Below the pieces are notes generated by a model. That model saw nothing but the letters and a program-made list of their open reading frames with translations, was not told the DNA's origin and searched no databases. Shown piece after piece: positions 1 to 7,873 of a stretch of DNA of 64,000 nt. The number at the start of each line of letters is the position of its first letter. Position 1 is the first letter of the stretch. This DNA comes from Catellatospora sp. TT07R-123 (GTDB lineage Bacteria; Actinomycetota; Actinomycetes; Mycobacteriales; Micromonosporaceae). A program made the translations under genes and the position numbers. Location of the stretch: assembly GCF_018327705.1 (NCBI RefSeq), contig NZ_BNEM01000001.1, positions 806,001 to 870,000 of the forward strand, in the 5' to 3' direction.

Positions 1-513
1 TTCACCCGGGCCCTGCGGCTGCACCCGCCCGACACGGACCATCCCGATGTCGCCACGCTCCTGAACAACATCGGTTACCTCCACATCCGGCTCGGTGAGC
101 CGGGGCGAGCCCGCGAGCACATCCTGCGGGCGCTGGCCCTGGCGCGCAGGCTCGGTCTGCCCAGGCACGAGGCCTGTTACCTGATGAGCCTCGGACAGGC
201 GCACCGCGCCGACGCCGACCCGGACGGGGCGCTGGTACACCTGTCGGCCGCGCTGGCGATCCGGCGCGAGCTGGGAGAGCGTCGGCTGGAGGCGGACACG
301 CTCAACGCGCTCGGGCTGAGCAGCCGTGACCGCGGCGACCAGGTGGCCGCCGCGGCCCACTTCCGCAGCGCGCTGGCCCTGGCCCGGGAGCTGGACGACC
401 GGCACCTGGAGGCGACCACGCTGTCCTACCTGGCCGGTCAGGAGCCTGCGATGGTTACCGTCGCCACGGCGTCCACGACGGCCCCCGCCGAGATGGCCGA
501 GATCCGTACGTAG
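1..513 (+). CDS. TPR-repeat protein, C-terminal part (5' end outside window)
   Basis: The frame is open from base 1 to a TAG at 511-513. It encodes helical pairs typical of tetratricopeptide repeats: an LNNIGYLHIRLGE unit, LMSLGQAHRADAD, LNALGLSSRDRGD and a final AHFRSALALAREL. Such C-terminal TPR blocks are common in actinobacterial NB-ARC/SARP-type regulators and act as protein-interaction surfaces, but the defining N-terminal domain lies outside the window, so the full architecture is unknown. The last 24 or so codons lose the TPR pattern and overlap the 3' end of the opposite-strand gene by 76 bp. The tail may therefore be an extension acquired by loss of an earlier stop codon. Confidence 0.7.
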   Translation, partial: FTRALRLHPPDTDHPDVATLLNNIGYLHIRLGEPGRAREHILRALALARRLGLPRHEACYLMSLGQAHRADADPDGALVHLSAALAIRRELGERRLEADTLNALGLSSRDRGDQVAAAAHFRSALALARELDDRHLEATTLSYLAGQEPAMVTVATASTTAPAEMAEIRT

Positions 514-1241
514 AAATAGCGCGGCGGCGTGCCCGCGGGACGCGCGATCAGCTGAACCGGTAGCCCACCTGACGATGTCCACGCCGGCACGGTCTGCGCA
601 CGCTGGACGACCGGCACGAAGTCGATGCCCGCCTTGGCGGTGCCGTCGACGGTGCTCCAGTGCAGCGTCACCGGTGACGGCAGCTTCGCGCTCAGGGCGA
701 AGCTGATGCAGTCGGGTTCGATGGGCATCGTGTCGGCGAGCTCGCACGTGCACTGCTGGAACGGCAGCGGCGGAGGGCAGTCGCCGTCGTCGACGACCGC
801 GTACCCGGTCGGCCCGTCGTCGTCGATGATCCGTCCCTGTGCCAGCGACCGGGCGATGTGCACGCTCGGCCCGGCACCGAGCAGGTGTACGGCGAAATCC
901 TCCAGCTCCGCCTCCCGCTGGGAATCGGCCAGCAACGCGGCGGTCACGGTCCGGACCGAGGTGTCGCCCGCCGCCCATCGCAGCGTCCCGCGTGGCAGCT
1001 GGAAGTCCGTTCCCGGCGTCGCGGTGCCGGCCGTGGCCTCGTAGCCCACCTCGGCGGCGGCGGCGCACCCGCTCGAGTAGACCGCGAACGTCAGTGTTCC
1101 GCCGCTTTCGCCGGCCGACACCTGCGGGCTGACACTCACCGTGCGTTGACAGCTCTGTGCGACGCCCGGGGCCGCAGTGGCCGGTGCCAGCGCGGCGGCG
1201 GCGGCCGCCAGCGCGAAAGCGAAACCATGGATGGCTCTCAT
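438..1241 (-). CDS. Secreted Calx-beta domain protein
   Basis: A 267-residue product. The start at 1241 is chosen because it gives a clean signal peptide (MRAIHGFAFALAAAAAA... with an ATA-APG cleavage region); the frame is open much further upstream but without signal sequence character. The mature part holds two Calx-beta-like beta-sandwich modules. The first has GTATPGTDF and ends RIIDDDGPTG; the second has DGTAKAGIDFVPV. These motifs are characteristic of Ca2+-binding Calx-beta repeats of extracellular adhesion proteins. Its 3' end overlaps the converging TPR gene by 76 bp. The ligand is not predictable. No strong Shine-Dalgarno sequence precedes the chosen ATG. Confidence 0.75.
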   Translation of the reverse strand: MRAIHGFAFALAAAAAALAPATAAPGVAQSCQRTVSVSPQVSAGESGGTLTFAVYSSGCAAAAEVGYEATAGTATPGTDFQLPRGTLRWAAGDTSVRTVTAALLADSQREAELEDFAVHLLGAGPSVHIARSLAQGRIIDDDGPTGYAVVDDGDCPPPLPFQQCTCELADTMPIEPDCISFALSAKLPSPVTLHWSTVDGTAKAGIDFVPVVQRAQTVPAWTSSGGLPVQLIARPAGTPPRYFYVRISAISAGAVVDAVATVTIAGS

Positions 1242-1355
1242 GCCCGGCAGCCTGGCGCACGCGGCTTGCATCGACCTTGTGGCCTCGCCTGACGAATCCG
1301 GAGACACCACAGCACCCGTGGCGCACAGGGTGTCGTCGCGTTGTAGGGTGCCTGC

Positions 1356-1685
1356 ATGAGCGGGGAGGTACGGGCCGATCCGGTCGAGCTGGCGCGGGTT
1401 GCGCAGTCCTGCTTGGACGGCTCGCAGGATCTTGCGGCGGCGCTGCGCAGCGTCAGGGCGGACACGGTGCTGTCCACTTCCGACTTCGGCAACGTGGCGA
1501 GCGCCGCCAGCGTGAGCGAGGCCTACCACGGGGTGGAGGGAATCGCGGGCACGGCGGTGGAGCGGCTGGGCGCGGTGCTCGAGGTGGACAACGAGAGCCT
1601 GCTGCGGGTGGCTTTCGCCTACCAGCAGGCCGATGAGGAAGCCGAGCGCAAGTTGCGGCAGAAGTACCACAACATTCCGATCTGA
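1356..1685 (+). CDS. EspC-like type VII secretion target protein
   Basis: A 109-residue helical protein starting MSGEVRADPVELARVAQ. Its length, lack of a signal peptide, the VDPxxL-like N-terminus and the two-helix layout ending in YQQADEEAERKLRQ resemble the EspC/DUF2580 (ESX-1 secretion-associated) family, whose members travel through the type VII system, often paired with a WXG100-domain substrate. It lies 18 bp upstream of the WXG-RTX-M91 gene in the same direction, so the two are probably co-transcribed. By analogy it would be the secretion partner or chaperone of that toxin. The ESX machinery itself is not in the window. Confidence 0.72.
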   Translation: MSGEVRADPVELARVAQSCLDGSQDLAAALRSVRADTVLSTSDFGNVASAASVSEAYHGVEGIAGTAVERLGAVLEVDNESLLRVAFAYQQADEEAERKLRQKYHNIPI

Positions 1686-1703
1686 CCACGGGGAGGTCGC
1701 CGG

Positions 1704-3515
1704 ATGGGAGTCCCACCGGAGGACCAGGAGTACTTCCCGCCGATCACGGCGGCCGAGTCGACCTGGCAGTTGCACGCGAACCCGGGCCGGATCAGCAGCG
1801 CCGCCTCGGCGTGGCGGCGGTTCGGCAAGTCCGCCACGACGCTGGGCGACGACATCGACACCGACGCCAAGAACCTGGTCGGCTCCCAGTGGTCGGGCCC
1901 GGCCCGCGACAGCTACGTGGCACACAAGACGAAGCTCGTCTCCAGCGTGGACGCGCTGCAGGCCAACGCGGACAAGCTGGCCGGTCACCTCGATGACATA
2001 GCCGGCCTGCTCCAGCGATACCAGGGATCGCTCGACGCCGAATACGGCAAGGTCAGTTTCCGCGACGTCGGCGGCACGTTCTATCCCAGCAGCGAGCAGG
2101 AGCAGAAGCTGATCATCGGTGCCATCGCCGAGGCCGGCACCCTGCGCAGCGAGTTGGAACAGGCCCTGGCCCAGAAGCTCAGCGGCTTCGACCACGTGGG
2201 CTGGAACGCGATCGCGGTCGACTGGGGCACGGTCGTCGCGGGTACCACCGATCCGTTCACGCTGCCCCCGGAGGCGACCGACGGCGTCTCGGTGATCATG
2301 GTGGACGGGCGGGCGGTCGTGAACACCGGCACCGGCGACAACAACGTGAAGGTCAGGATCGACCCGCAGACCGGCGATGTGATCATCACCGTCGACGGCG
2401 CGGACTACTACTATCCGCCGGGCACCCCGGTCACCATCCGCGGCGGCGAGGGCAACGACACCATCGAGGTGCCGAAGGGCTCCAACATCAGCGTGACGCT
2501 GCTCGGCGGGGCCGGCAACGACACCATCCGCGGCGGCGACGGCAGCGAGAAGATCTTCGGTGGACAGGGAACGGACGACCTCTACGGCGGCCGCGGCGAC
2601 GACTACATCTCCGGCGGTTCCGGCATCGACTACATCGACGGCCAGGACGGAAACGACGTCCTTTCCGGCGGTTCCGGCCAGGACACCCTGTACGGCCTGG
2701 GCGGCGACGACCAGATGTCGGGCGGCGAGGACGACGACTACCTCGAGGGCGCCAAGGGCAACGACACGATCTACGGCGGTGCGGGCAAGGATGTGCTGTC
2801 CGGCGGTCAGGGTGACGACAGGCTGACCGGGGGCACCGGCGACGACGTCTACTACGGCGGACAGGGCAGGGACAGCATCGTCGCCGGCGGCGGCAGCGAC
2901 ACCGCCTACCGCCAGGACGAGGACACCGTCGACGGCGTGACCTCGGACGTCAAGGTCGAGATCAGCGACAAGGCGCAGTTCATCAAGATCGAAGGCTCCG
3001 ACGAGTTCAAGGAGCGGGTGCTGGCCGACCTCGACATGTACCGCGCCTCACCCACCGGCCAGCAGATGCTGGAGAACCTCCAGGACAAGCGCGACCCGAA
3101 CTTCCTGTTCGGCGAGAACACCCTGACCATCAAAGAACTTAGTGACGAGAACGGCTACGCCAACAAGGGCCACAAACTCGCCAACTCCGACTCCGTCATC
3201 CAGTACAACCCCGCCTTCACCTTCGACTCCGAGCGAGGCCGGCCCTCGGTGGTGCTCTACCACGAACTCGGACACGTCTACGACTACTGGAACGACACCT
3301 TCCAGGACGACAAGATCAGTGGCGGCCCCGACGACGGCATCCGGAAGGGCGAGCGGCAGGCGGCAGGTCTCCCCTTCGACCACGACGGCGACCCCGCGAC
3401 GCCGGATCAGCTCGACCCCGACCACCCCATCCAGTACACCGAGAACGGACTGCGCCGGGAGATGGGCATGCAGGAACGCGACACCTACGCCACGTACCCG
3501 GGAGACGGCTGGTGA
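1704..3515 (+). CDS. WXG100-RTX-M91 metallopeptidase: probable ESX-secreted toxin
   Basis: A 603-residue protein with three zones. Residues 1-120 are a helical WXG100-like domain (WSG at 63-65) of the sort that targets proteins to type VII secretion. Residues about 247-400 contain about ten RTX-type GGxGxD nonapeptide blocks (GGEGNDTI, GGAGNDTI, GGRGDDYI), which normally fold on Ca2+. The C-terminal zone, about 430-603, carries LYHELGHVYDY with the zinc motif HELGH at 520-524 and resembles the M91 (NleD-like) family of effector peptidases. The gene follows an EspC-like gene and overlaps a lipoprotein gene by 4 bp. GGGGAGG lies just upstream of the ATG. Secretion route and toxicity are inferred from architecture. 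Confidence 0.82.
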   Translation: MGVPPEDQEYFPPITAAESTWQLHANPGRISSAASAWRRFGKSATTLGDDIDTDAKNLVGSQWSGPARDSYVAHKTKLVSSVDALQANADKLAGHLDDIAGLLQRYQGSLDAEYGKVSFRDVGGTFYPSSEQEQKLIIGAIAEAGTLRSELEQALAQKLSGFDHVGWNAIAVDWGTVVAGTTDPFTLPPEATDGVSVIMVDGRAVVNTGTGDNNVKVRIDPQTGDVIITVDGADYYYPPGTPVTIRGGEGNDTIEVPKGSNISVTLLGGAGNDTIRGGDGSEKIFGGQGTDDLYGGRGDDYISGGSGIDYIDGQDGNDVLSGGSGQDTLYGLGGDDQMSGGEDDDYLEGAKGNDTIYGGAGKDVLSGGQGDDRLTGGTGDDVYYGGQGRDSIVAGGGSDTAYRQDEDTVDGVTSDVKVEISDKAQFIKIEGSDEFKERVLADLDMYRASPTGQQMLENLQDKRDPNFLFGENTLTIKELSDENGYANKGHKLANSDSVIQYNPAFTFDSERGRPSVVLYHELGHVYDYWNDTFQDDKISGGPDDGIRKGERQAAGLPFDHDGDPATPDQLDPDHPIQYTENGLRREMGMQERDTYATYPGDGW

Positions 3516-4084
3516 TCCGACCGCGCCACGTCGTCGCCCTGCTGCTCGTCGCGGCGGCAGTGGCTGCCTGCTCGAGTGATCCCGAGCTGGACCTGACCGT
3601 GCACACCGCCGCGACCGGCGGGGACGTCTCGGTCGAGTACACCCTGGCCAACCGGTCCGACGCCCCGCTGGTGGTCTACGACGGGGGCTGGACCGACCCG
3701 GCACAACCCGGCTGGTCGCGAGGGCCGACGGAGATCAGCGTCCGCGACGACGGAGTGATCGAACTCTCCCGGCGCATCATCCACCCCTGCCAGACCCCCG
3801 ACACCAGCGAATGCGGCGGCGTCCGCGTACCCACCGAACGCATCCGCGGCTCCGTGCTCGAACCGGGCGCCAGCAGGTCGGACAGTTTCCGGGTGCCGCT
3901 CCAGGTGGAACCCGACCATCCGGTGTCCGCCCAGCACACACCGATCCCGTTGAGCGGCCGGACGGTGGTGTTCTGCGTCGGGTTCACCGAGGTGACCGAC
4001 GACAACCCGGTCACCGCCAATGGGCTGTACCCGCCCGGAAGCCCGCAGACCATCGTGTGCGGCGAGCCGTTCCAGGTGCCGTGA
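3512..4084 (+). CDS. Lipoprotein coupled to the RTX-M91 gene; candidate immunity protein
   Basis: A 190-residue protein. The GTG start sits in a GTGA overlap with the toxin stop, indicating translational coupling. The N-terminus is a lipoprotein signal with lipobox VAAC (cysteine at residue 20), so the mature protein is anchored outside the membrane. The body is beta-rich (TVHTAATGGDVSVEYTLANRSDAPLVVYDGGW) and has two cysteines, at HPCQTPDTSECGG, that could form a disulfide. I do not recognise a named family. Position directly after a secreted metallopeptidase suggests self-protection against toxin outside the membrane, but an accessory or lipid-anchored adaptor role is equally possible. Confidence 0.7.
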   Translation: MIRPRHVVALLLVAAAVAACSSDPELDLTVHTAATGGDVSVEYTLANRSDAPLVVYDGGWTDPAQPGWSRGPTEISVRDDGVIELSRRIIHPCQTPDTSECGGVRVPTERIRGSVLEPGASRSDSFRVPLQVEPDHPVSAQHTPIPLSGRTVVFCVGFTEVTDDNPVTANGLYPPGSPQTIVCGEPFQVP

Positions 4085-4089
4085 GCCTG

Positions 4090-4445
4090 CGGTCGCGCGC
4101 TGCTCGGCACGAAGGTCTTCTCCGCGCTCACTGGAGGGAAGCCGATCAGGGAGCGGCTGTGCTCCCATTTCCGCTCCCCGACCCCGGCGGCGATCACGCA
4201 CCGCGCGACCTCCGTCCCGAGGCCGCCATGGTTGCCGGGCAGTCTGTCTGGTCGGCGTTCGTGCACCCGGCCGGAGTCGCCCGCCTGATCGTGACGGCCC
4301 GCCACGAGACGGCTGTTCAACCTCGACGAGACAGGACCGAGCGGCACGTACACGGTCGAGGACGTCGGCCTCCGGCATGACATAGGCGTTGGCTGAGGCG
4401 AGGCCGTGACCGGATACGACCGCAGTCGGTCAACGAGCGACTACT
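4090..4445 (+). pseudogene. Decayed SMI1/KNR4 (SUKH) immunity gene remnant
   Basis: No continuous frame spans this stretch, yet pieces in shifted frames match SUKH-family signatures. These are VLPFPLPDP, then ARLIVTARHET, then after a frameshift RLFNLDETGPSGTYTVEDV, then DNA corresponding to GYD...ERL. The same order (RLVVTGPARGRLFNLDDEGPAGPYVVEDTDF and then GYDCGWFGERL) occurs in the intact SUKH-HEAT gene at 11901. At least two frameshifts separate the pieces. This is most simply a dead immunity gene left behind the toxin gene. Bases 4446-4601 show nothing I can identify. Confidence 0.6.
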
Positions 4446-4601
4446 CCAGGCGAGCTGCGGCTGGCGTACGAGACGCTCGAACTCCCCGCCGACGCCGCGA
4501 CCTCGACCGTCTGGATCGGCTGCTCCGCCGCCCACCCCTCGTCGTCGGGTGACCTGAACCCCGGCTGCGCCAGGGCTCCCGCGCCGGTAGCGTGTGCCGC
4601 C

Positions 4602-5648
4602 GTGACCGAGCCTCCGGCGTGGCGCACCGAACTGCTGGACGGCCTGGCCGCCAACTCGTCGACGCCACCGCACCTGCTGATCCGGCTGCTGGCGACCGAG
4701 GCCGAGTCTTGCTGGCTGACGCTGTGCGGGCGGCGCCAGCTGGCGTCCTGGATCGTCGCGGTGATCCGGCTGCACCCCGATCCCCGACCGCGTGCCTATC
4801 TGGCCGAGAACCAGAACCTTCGCGAGCCGCGGTCGAACTCGTCGATACCGGAATCGTGGCGCGACGGCAGGCTCGCGCTGGCTGGCAATCTGGGCCTGCT
4901 GCCGCTGTTCCCGCTCGGCGACCTGCTGGTCGACGCGCTGCTCGCAGACGACGACTTCGACGTGCGCAACGAACTGTTCTCCGCGCCGAACGTCCGCTAC
5001 ATCGCGGGCCGCGCCGCTATGCACCCGTCGGCGCGCGCCAGGGCGGGTGCCTGCTGGACCGTTTACGGCACCGACCCGCAGTCATGGCAGCGGTTGCGCG
5101 ACGATCCTGATCCTCTGGTACGGGCCGAGGTGGCCCGGATCGACGCGTTCGACGCCGAGGTGATCGACGTCCACGAGATCCGAAAAGCCGGGCGGCACCT
5201 GGCAACCCATGCGGGCATCCGCCGGTTGTCGGCCGCCGCGCTGGCCGAGGTGCTGGACCAGGATGAACCGGGGGCGCTGCGGTCGCTGGCGGGCAACCGG
5301 CATACGCCGCGCGACGTCGTCTCGAGACTGCTACGCGACGCCCGGCCCGCCGTCCGGGCCGGTGTCGCCGGGCGGCCGGATCTCACCCCTGAACAGATCG
5401 CGAAGCTGGTTGGCGATCCAGAAACGCTGGTACGGCACGCCGTGTCGCTGCGGTCGGACCTGACCGCCGAGCAGCGCGGCGAGCTGGCCAGCGACCGGAC
5501 CGAGGTGGAGAACATACGGCCGCTACCGCGACCGGTCGAGTGGGAGGCCGAACTGACGGACCCGCGTACCGCACGGGAGGCCGCCGCCGATCCGGCCCTA
5601 CCGGTGGCCCGAATGGCCGACATCCTGGCCCATCTGGGCGTGCCGTGA
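4602..5648 (+). CDS. Leucine-rich repeat variant (LRV)/HEAT-like repeat protein
   Basis: A 348-residue soluble protein from a GTG start. Its second half is built of about 24-28 residue helical repeats of the LRV type, for example LAGNRHTPRDVVSRLLRDARPAVRAGVAG and RPDLTPEQIAKLVGDPETLVRHAVSLR. In each, a proline-rich turn is followed by a helix and a charged V-R pair. Actinobacteria carry many such proteins; they are presumed protein-interaction scaffolds without known enzymology. No signal peptide or membrane segment is visible. It sits among immunity-type genes but carries no diagnostic immunity domain itself. Confidence 0.7.
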   Translation: MTEPPAWRTELLDGLAANSSTPPHLLIRLLATEAESCWLTLCGRRQLASWIVAVIRLHPDPRPRAYLAENQNLREPRSNSSIPESWRDGRLALAGNLGLLPLFPLGDLLVDALLADDDFDVRNELFSAPNVRYIAGRAAMHPSARARAGACWTVYGTDPQSWQRLRDDPDPLVRAEVARIDAFDAEVIDVHEIRKAGRHLATHAGIRRLSAAALAEVLDQDEPGALRSLAGNRHTPRDVVSRLLRDARPAVRAGVAGRPDLTPEQIAKLVGDPETLVRHAVSLRSDLTAEQRGELASDRTEVENIRPLPRPVEWEAELTDPRTAREAAADPALPVARMADILAHLGVP

Positions 5649-5780
5649 CCTGACCTCCATCCGCCCCGCCGGTCCCCCGCCCAACCACATCGGTGCGGTT
5701 TCAGGGAAAGTGCTGGAATCACGGGCCGAATTCATGCGGTTTCCCCGAAACAGCACGGTCAAGATGGGAGTGGGCGGCGG

Positions 5781-6221
5781 TCAGGGGTGGATGTGGTCGG
5801 GGTTGGCCTCGATGAAGGTGCGGATGCGCTCCATGTAGGCGTCCATGAGGTCGAACAGGGCGCTTCCGAGCTGGTCGAGTGCCTTGCGGGTGCTCGGCGA
5901 CAGCGAGTCGACGAGCGCCTCCCGTTGCGGGTCGGACATGGTGGCGGGGTCGAGTCCGACGATGGCCAGTGCCTGGGTGACGAGAGCCTTGACGTCGTCG
6001 GCGCCGACCAGGTCCAGAGCTGCGAGCGCGGAAGCGATCTGGGCGACGGGCGTCATGTCCAGCCAGCCCTCGAAGCCGTTCGGCGACACCGCGGTGTCGA
6101 TCCAGGCCAGGTCGGTCACGGCCTGCTCCTCGGAAGACAGTCGCCTGCCGTGCGCCGCCTTCCTCTCGAGTTCGTGTGCGAGGTCGAGTACCACCGTCTG
6201 GGCATCACTCACGGGCCACAT
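5781..6221 (-). CDS. DUF4375 (DMP19-like) protein
   Basis: A 146-residue acidic helical protein. The segment NGFEGWLDMTPVAQIASALAALDLVGADDVKALVTQALAIVG is characteristic of the DUF4375 family, related to the C-terminal part of DMP19, a DNA-mimic protein of Neisseria. Family members occur in polymorphic-toxin immunity clusters and are thought to be either DNA mimics or inhibitors. The start is ambiguous between ATG 6221 and an in-frame GTG at 6212. It converges with the LRV gene across about 130 bp in which I see no clear element, and diverges from the DUF4240 gene. Confidence 0.7.
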   Translation of the reverse strand: MWPVSDAQTVVLDLAHELERKAAHGRRLSSEEQAVTDLAWIDTAVSPNGFEGWLDMTPVAQIASALAALDLVGADDVKALVTQALAIVGLDPATMSDPQREALVDSLSPSTRKALDQLGSALFDLMDAYMERIRTFIEANPDHIHP

Positions 6222-6307
6222 GTTGGATCATCGACTGATGTTGCTGACCTCCGGGCGGGGACTGGATCAGCGGCCGCGCCAGCCGTCCAGCTCGTTACAG
6301 TCGCCCG

Positions 6308-6901
6308 GTGGAGGCTGACGAGTTCTGGGGGCTGGTCGAGCAGGCGAGACAGGACGCCCGCGCCGAGTCGTCGCGGCCGAGCGCCGGGGCGATCGGGCAG
6401 GCGCTGGTACGGCGGTTGACGAGGCTGCCACTTGAGCGCATCGTCGACTTCGCGCATCTCTGCTGGTCGGTGAAGGAGCGGGTCGACCGGTGGGAGTTCT
6501 GCGCCGCGTGCCTCGTGATTACGGGGTACCTGTCCGACGACACCTTCGACTACTTCAAGGCGGGGCTGATCGGTCTGGGCCGGGAGGCGTTCGACCGCGT
6601 GACGGCCGATCCGGACAGCCTCGCGAACCATCCTGACGTCGTGGCGATCGCGGCCGGTCACGCCCCGCCTGACCACCTACGCGGGGAGGAGATCCTCTCC
6701 GCCGCAGGTGAGGCTTACTTCGCCCGTACCGGTGATGAGGAGGCCTTCCACGAAGCCATGATGAGTGGGCCGACCGACGGCACACGAGGCTCGGAGTGGG
6801 ACGGCCGGTTCGGGGAGGAGGACGTCGCCGCGATACCGGTTCGGCTGCCCGGGCTCGTGGCCTGCTTTGGGGAGACCCTGGGCAGCGGTGGGACTTCCTA
6901 G
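6308..6901 (+). CDS. DUF4240 domain protein
   Basis: A 197-residue protein from a GTG start. The N-terminal MEADEFWGLVEQARQ and the later DRWEFCAACLVITGYLSDDTFDYFKAGLIGLGREAF are hallmark motifs of DUF4240, a small actinobacterial family with a conserved FW...ARxxA helix and a W-E-F-x-AA stretch. Function is unknown; members recur beside SUKH and DUF4375 genes, which suggests an immunity or accessory role (inference). No export signal is present. Confidence 0.75.
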   Translation: MEADEFWGLVEQARQDARAESSRPSAGAIGQALVRRLTRLPLERIVDFAHLCWSVKERVDRWEFCAACLVITGYLSDDTFDYFKAGLIGLGREAFDRVTADPDSLANHPDVVAIAAGHAPPDHLRGEEILSAAGEAYFARTGDEEAFHEAMMSGPTDGTRGSEWDGRFGEEDVAAIPVRLPGLVACFGETLGSGGTS

Positions 6902-6903
6902 CT

Positions 6904-7067
6904 ATGTCGTACCTGGCCCACTACGCCGTCTGCGGCGTCCGCCCGCCGGCCACCACGTCCTGACTACCCCTTACACGGTGGCGGCGGGCGGATTCCTGCG
7001 CAACAACGGCACCGTGGCCCGCACCATCGGTGTTGTGGCCGTCTGCGCACCGCCGCCCGCCGGATAA
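6904..7067 (+). pseudogene. Remnant of a secreted-protein C-terminus
   Basis: The frame ending at 7067 reads TPYTVAAGGFLRNNGTVARTIGVVAVCAP, close to the terminal motif of many actinobacterial secreted proteins (GGxxx...N.....WTVTAVC). The preceding piece, from the ATG at 6904, reads MSYLAHYAVCG and then shifts frame. No full reading frame joins them. I read it as the tail of a decayed secreted-protein gene, with modest confidence. Confidence 0.3.
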
Positions 7068-7070
7068 GTG

Positions 7071-7155
7071 ATCAACCGAGTCTCGGTCACCGTCGCCTGA
7101 TCGACGGCGGCTCCTGCCCGCCGGATGTGGTCCGGGGGCAGGAGCCGCCTGTCTG
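7071..7155. terminator. Strong hairpin, copy 1 of a repeated intergenic element
   Basis: A 14-bp perfect stem (7106-7119 with 7136-7149) carries an inner CCGGA/TCCGG stem, giving a very stable hairpin without a marked T-run. It lies between convergent transcription (6904 remnant, + strand; LysE gene, - strand), so it likely ends both. The whole block, including the upstream ATCAACCGAGTC and CACCGTCGCCTGA, recurs at 50980-51068. Confidence 0.65.
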
Positions 7156-7176
7156 ACGGGGGCGCGGCGGACCGGC

Positions 7177-7803
7177 CTAGACACCGGCGGCGACCGCCGC
7201 TCCGAGGCAGAGCAGGGTGCCGCCGGTGAGCAGCTGCAGGCGGCGCTGGACGGCCGGGCGAGCGGCGAAGACACGCCCGCGGTTGACAGCCCAGGTGAAC
7301 ACCACATACCAGGCCGCGGTGACGAGGGCCCAGAGCGCACCCAACGCGACGCTGGAGAGGAACACAGGGCCGTCGGCGGTGAGGAACTGGGGCAGCAGCG
7401 AGATCGCGAACACCCCGGCCTTGGGGTTGCCGAGGTTGGTGGCCAGTCCGGCGAGGTAGGCGCGGCCGTAGCCCGGCCGTCGGGGGTCCGTGTCCGCCGT
7501 CGGCTGCGGGCTGCGCTTTCGGTACGCCGACAGCAGCGTGGTCACACCCAGCCCGGCGAGCACGACTCCCCCGCCGATCCGCAGCGCGGCGTAGGCGTGC
7601 GGGTTGGCCAGGAGCACCGCCGACAGCCCGGCCGCCGCGGCGGTGCTCCAGGCGAGCAGCCCGGTGCAGGTCCCCGCGATGCTGGCCCAGGCGGTCCGGG
7701 GCCCGCCATGCAGGGTCTGGCGGAGCATGAGCGCCTGTCCGGCGCCGGGGAGCATGGCCAGCAACCAGGTGGTGCCGATGAACAGTGGCAGGTGCGTGGG
7801 CAT
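7177..7803 (-). CDS. LysE/RhtB family amino-acid exporter
   Basis: A 208-residue integral membrane protein with about six hydrophobic segments. It shows the family signatures LPGAGQALMLRQTL near residue 18 and LATNLGNPKAGVFAISLLPQF near residue 128. LysE/RhtB proteins export amino acids or analogues across the cytoplasmic membrane; the substrate cannot be read from sequence. It diverges from a LysR-type regulator across 70 bp, the arrangement seen for lysE-lysG, so that regulator probably controls it. Confidence 0.85.
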   Translation of the reverse strand: MPTHLPLFIGTTWLLAMLPGAGQALMLRQTLHGGPRTAWASIAGTCTGLLAWSTAAAAGLSAVLLANPHAYAALRIGGGVVLAGLGVTTLLSAYRKRSPQPTADTDPRRPGYGRAYLAGLATNLGNPKAGVFAISLLPQFLTADGPVFLSSVALGALWALVTAAWYVVFTWAVNRGRVFAARPAVQRRLQLLTGGTLLCLGAAVAAGV

Positions 7804-7873
7804 GGCTCCACCGTCCCAGGCCCGCGCTCTGCAGAGAAGTTAAACAGACCGGGCGCAGTTGTAAGATTGCTTA
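7804..7873. promoter_or_regulatory. lysE-lysR divergent promoter region
   Basis: This 70-bp gap between divergent starts is the only AT-enriched stretch locally, with AAGTTAAAC and TTGTAAGATTGCTTAA. LysR regulators bind T-N11-A dyads in such gaps; several partial matches exist here, but none is clean enough to single out. Confidence 0.45.

Noticed and set aside
1242-2195. Upstream extension of the Calx-beta gene to a 585-codon frame
   Set aside because: The extension runs antisense through the EspC-like and WXG-RTX genes and would bury the signal peptide.
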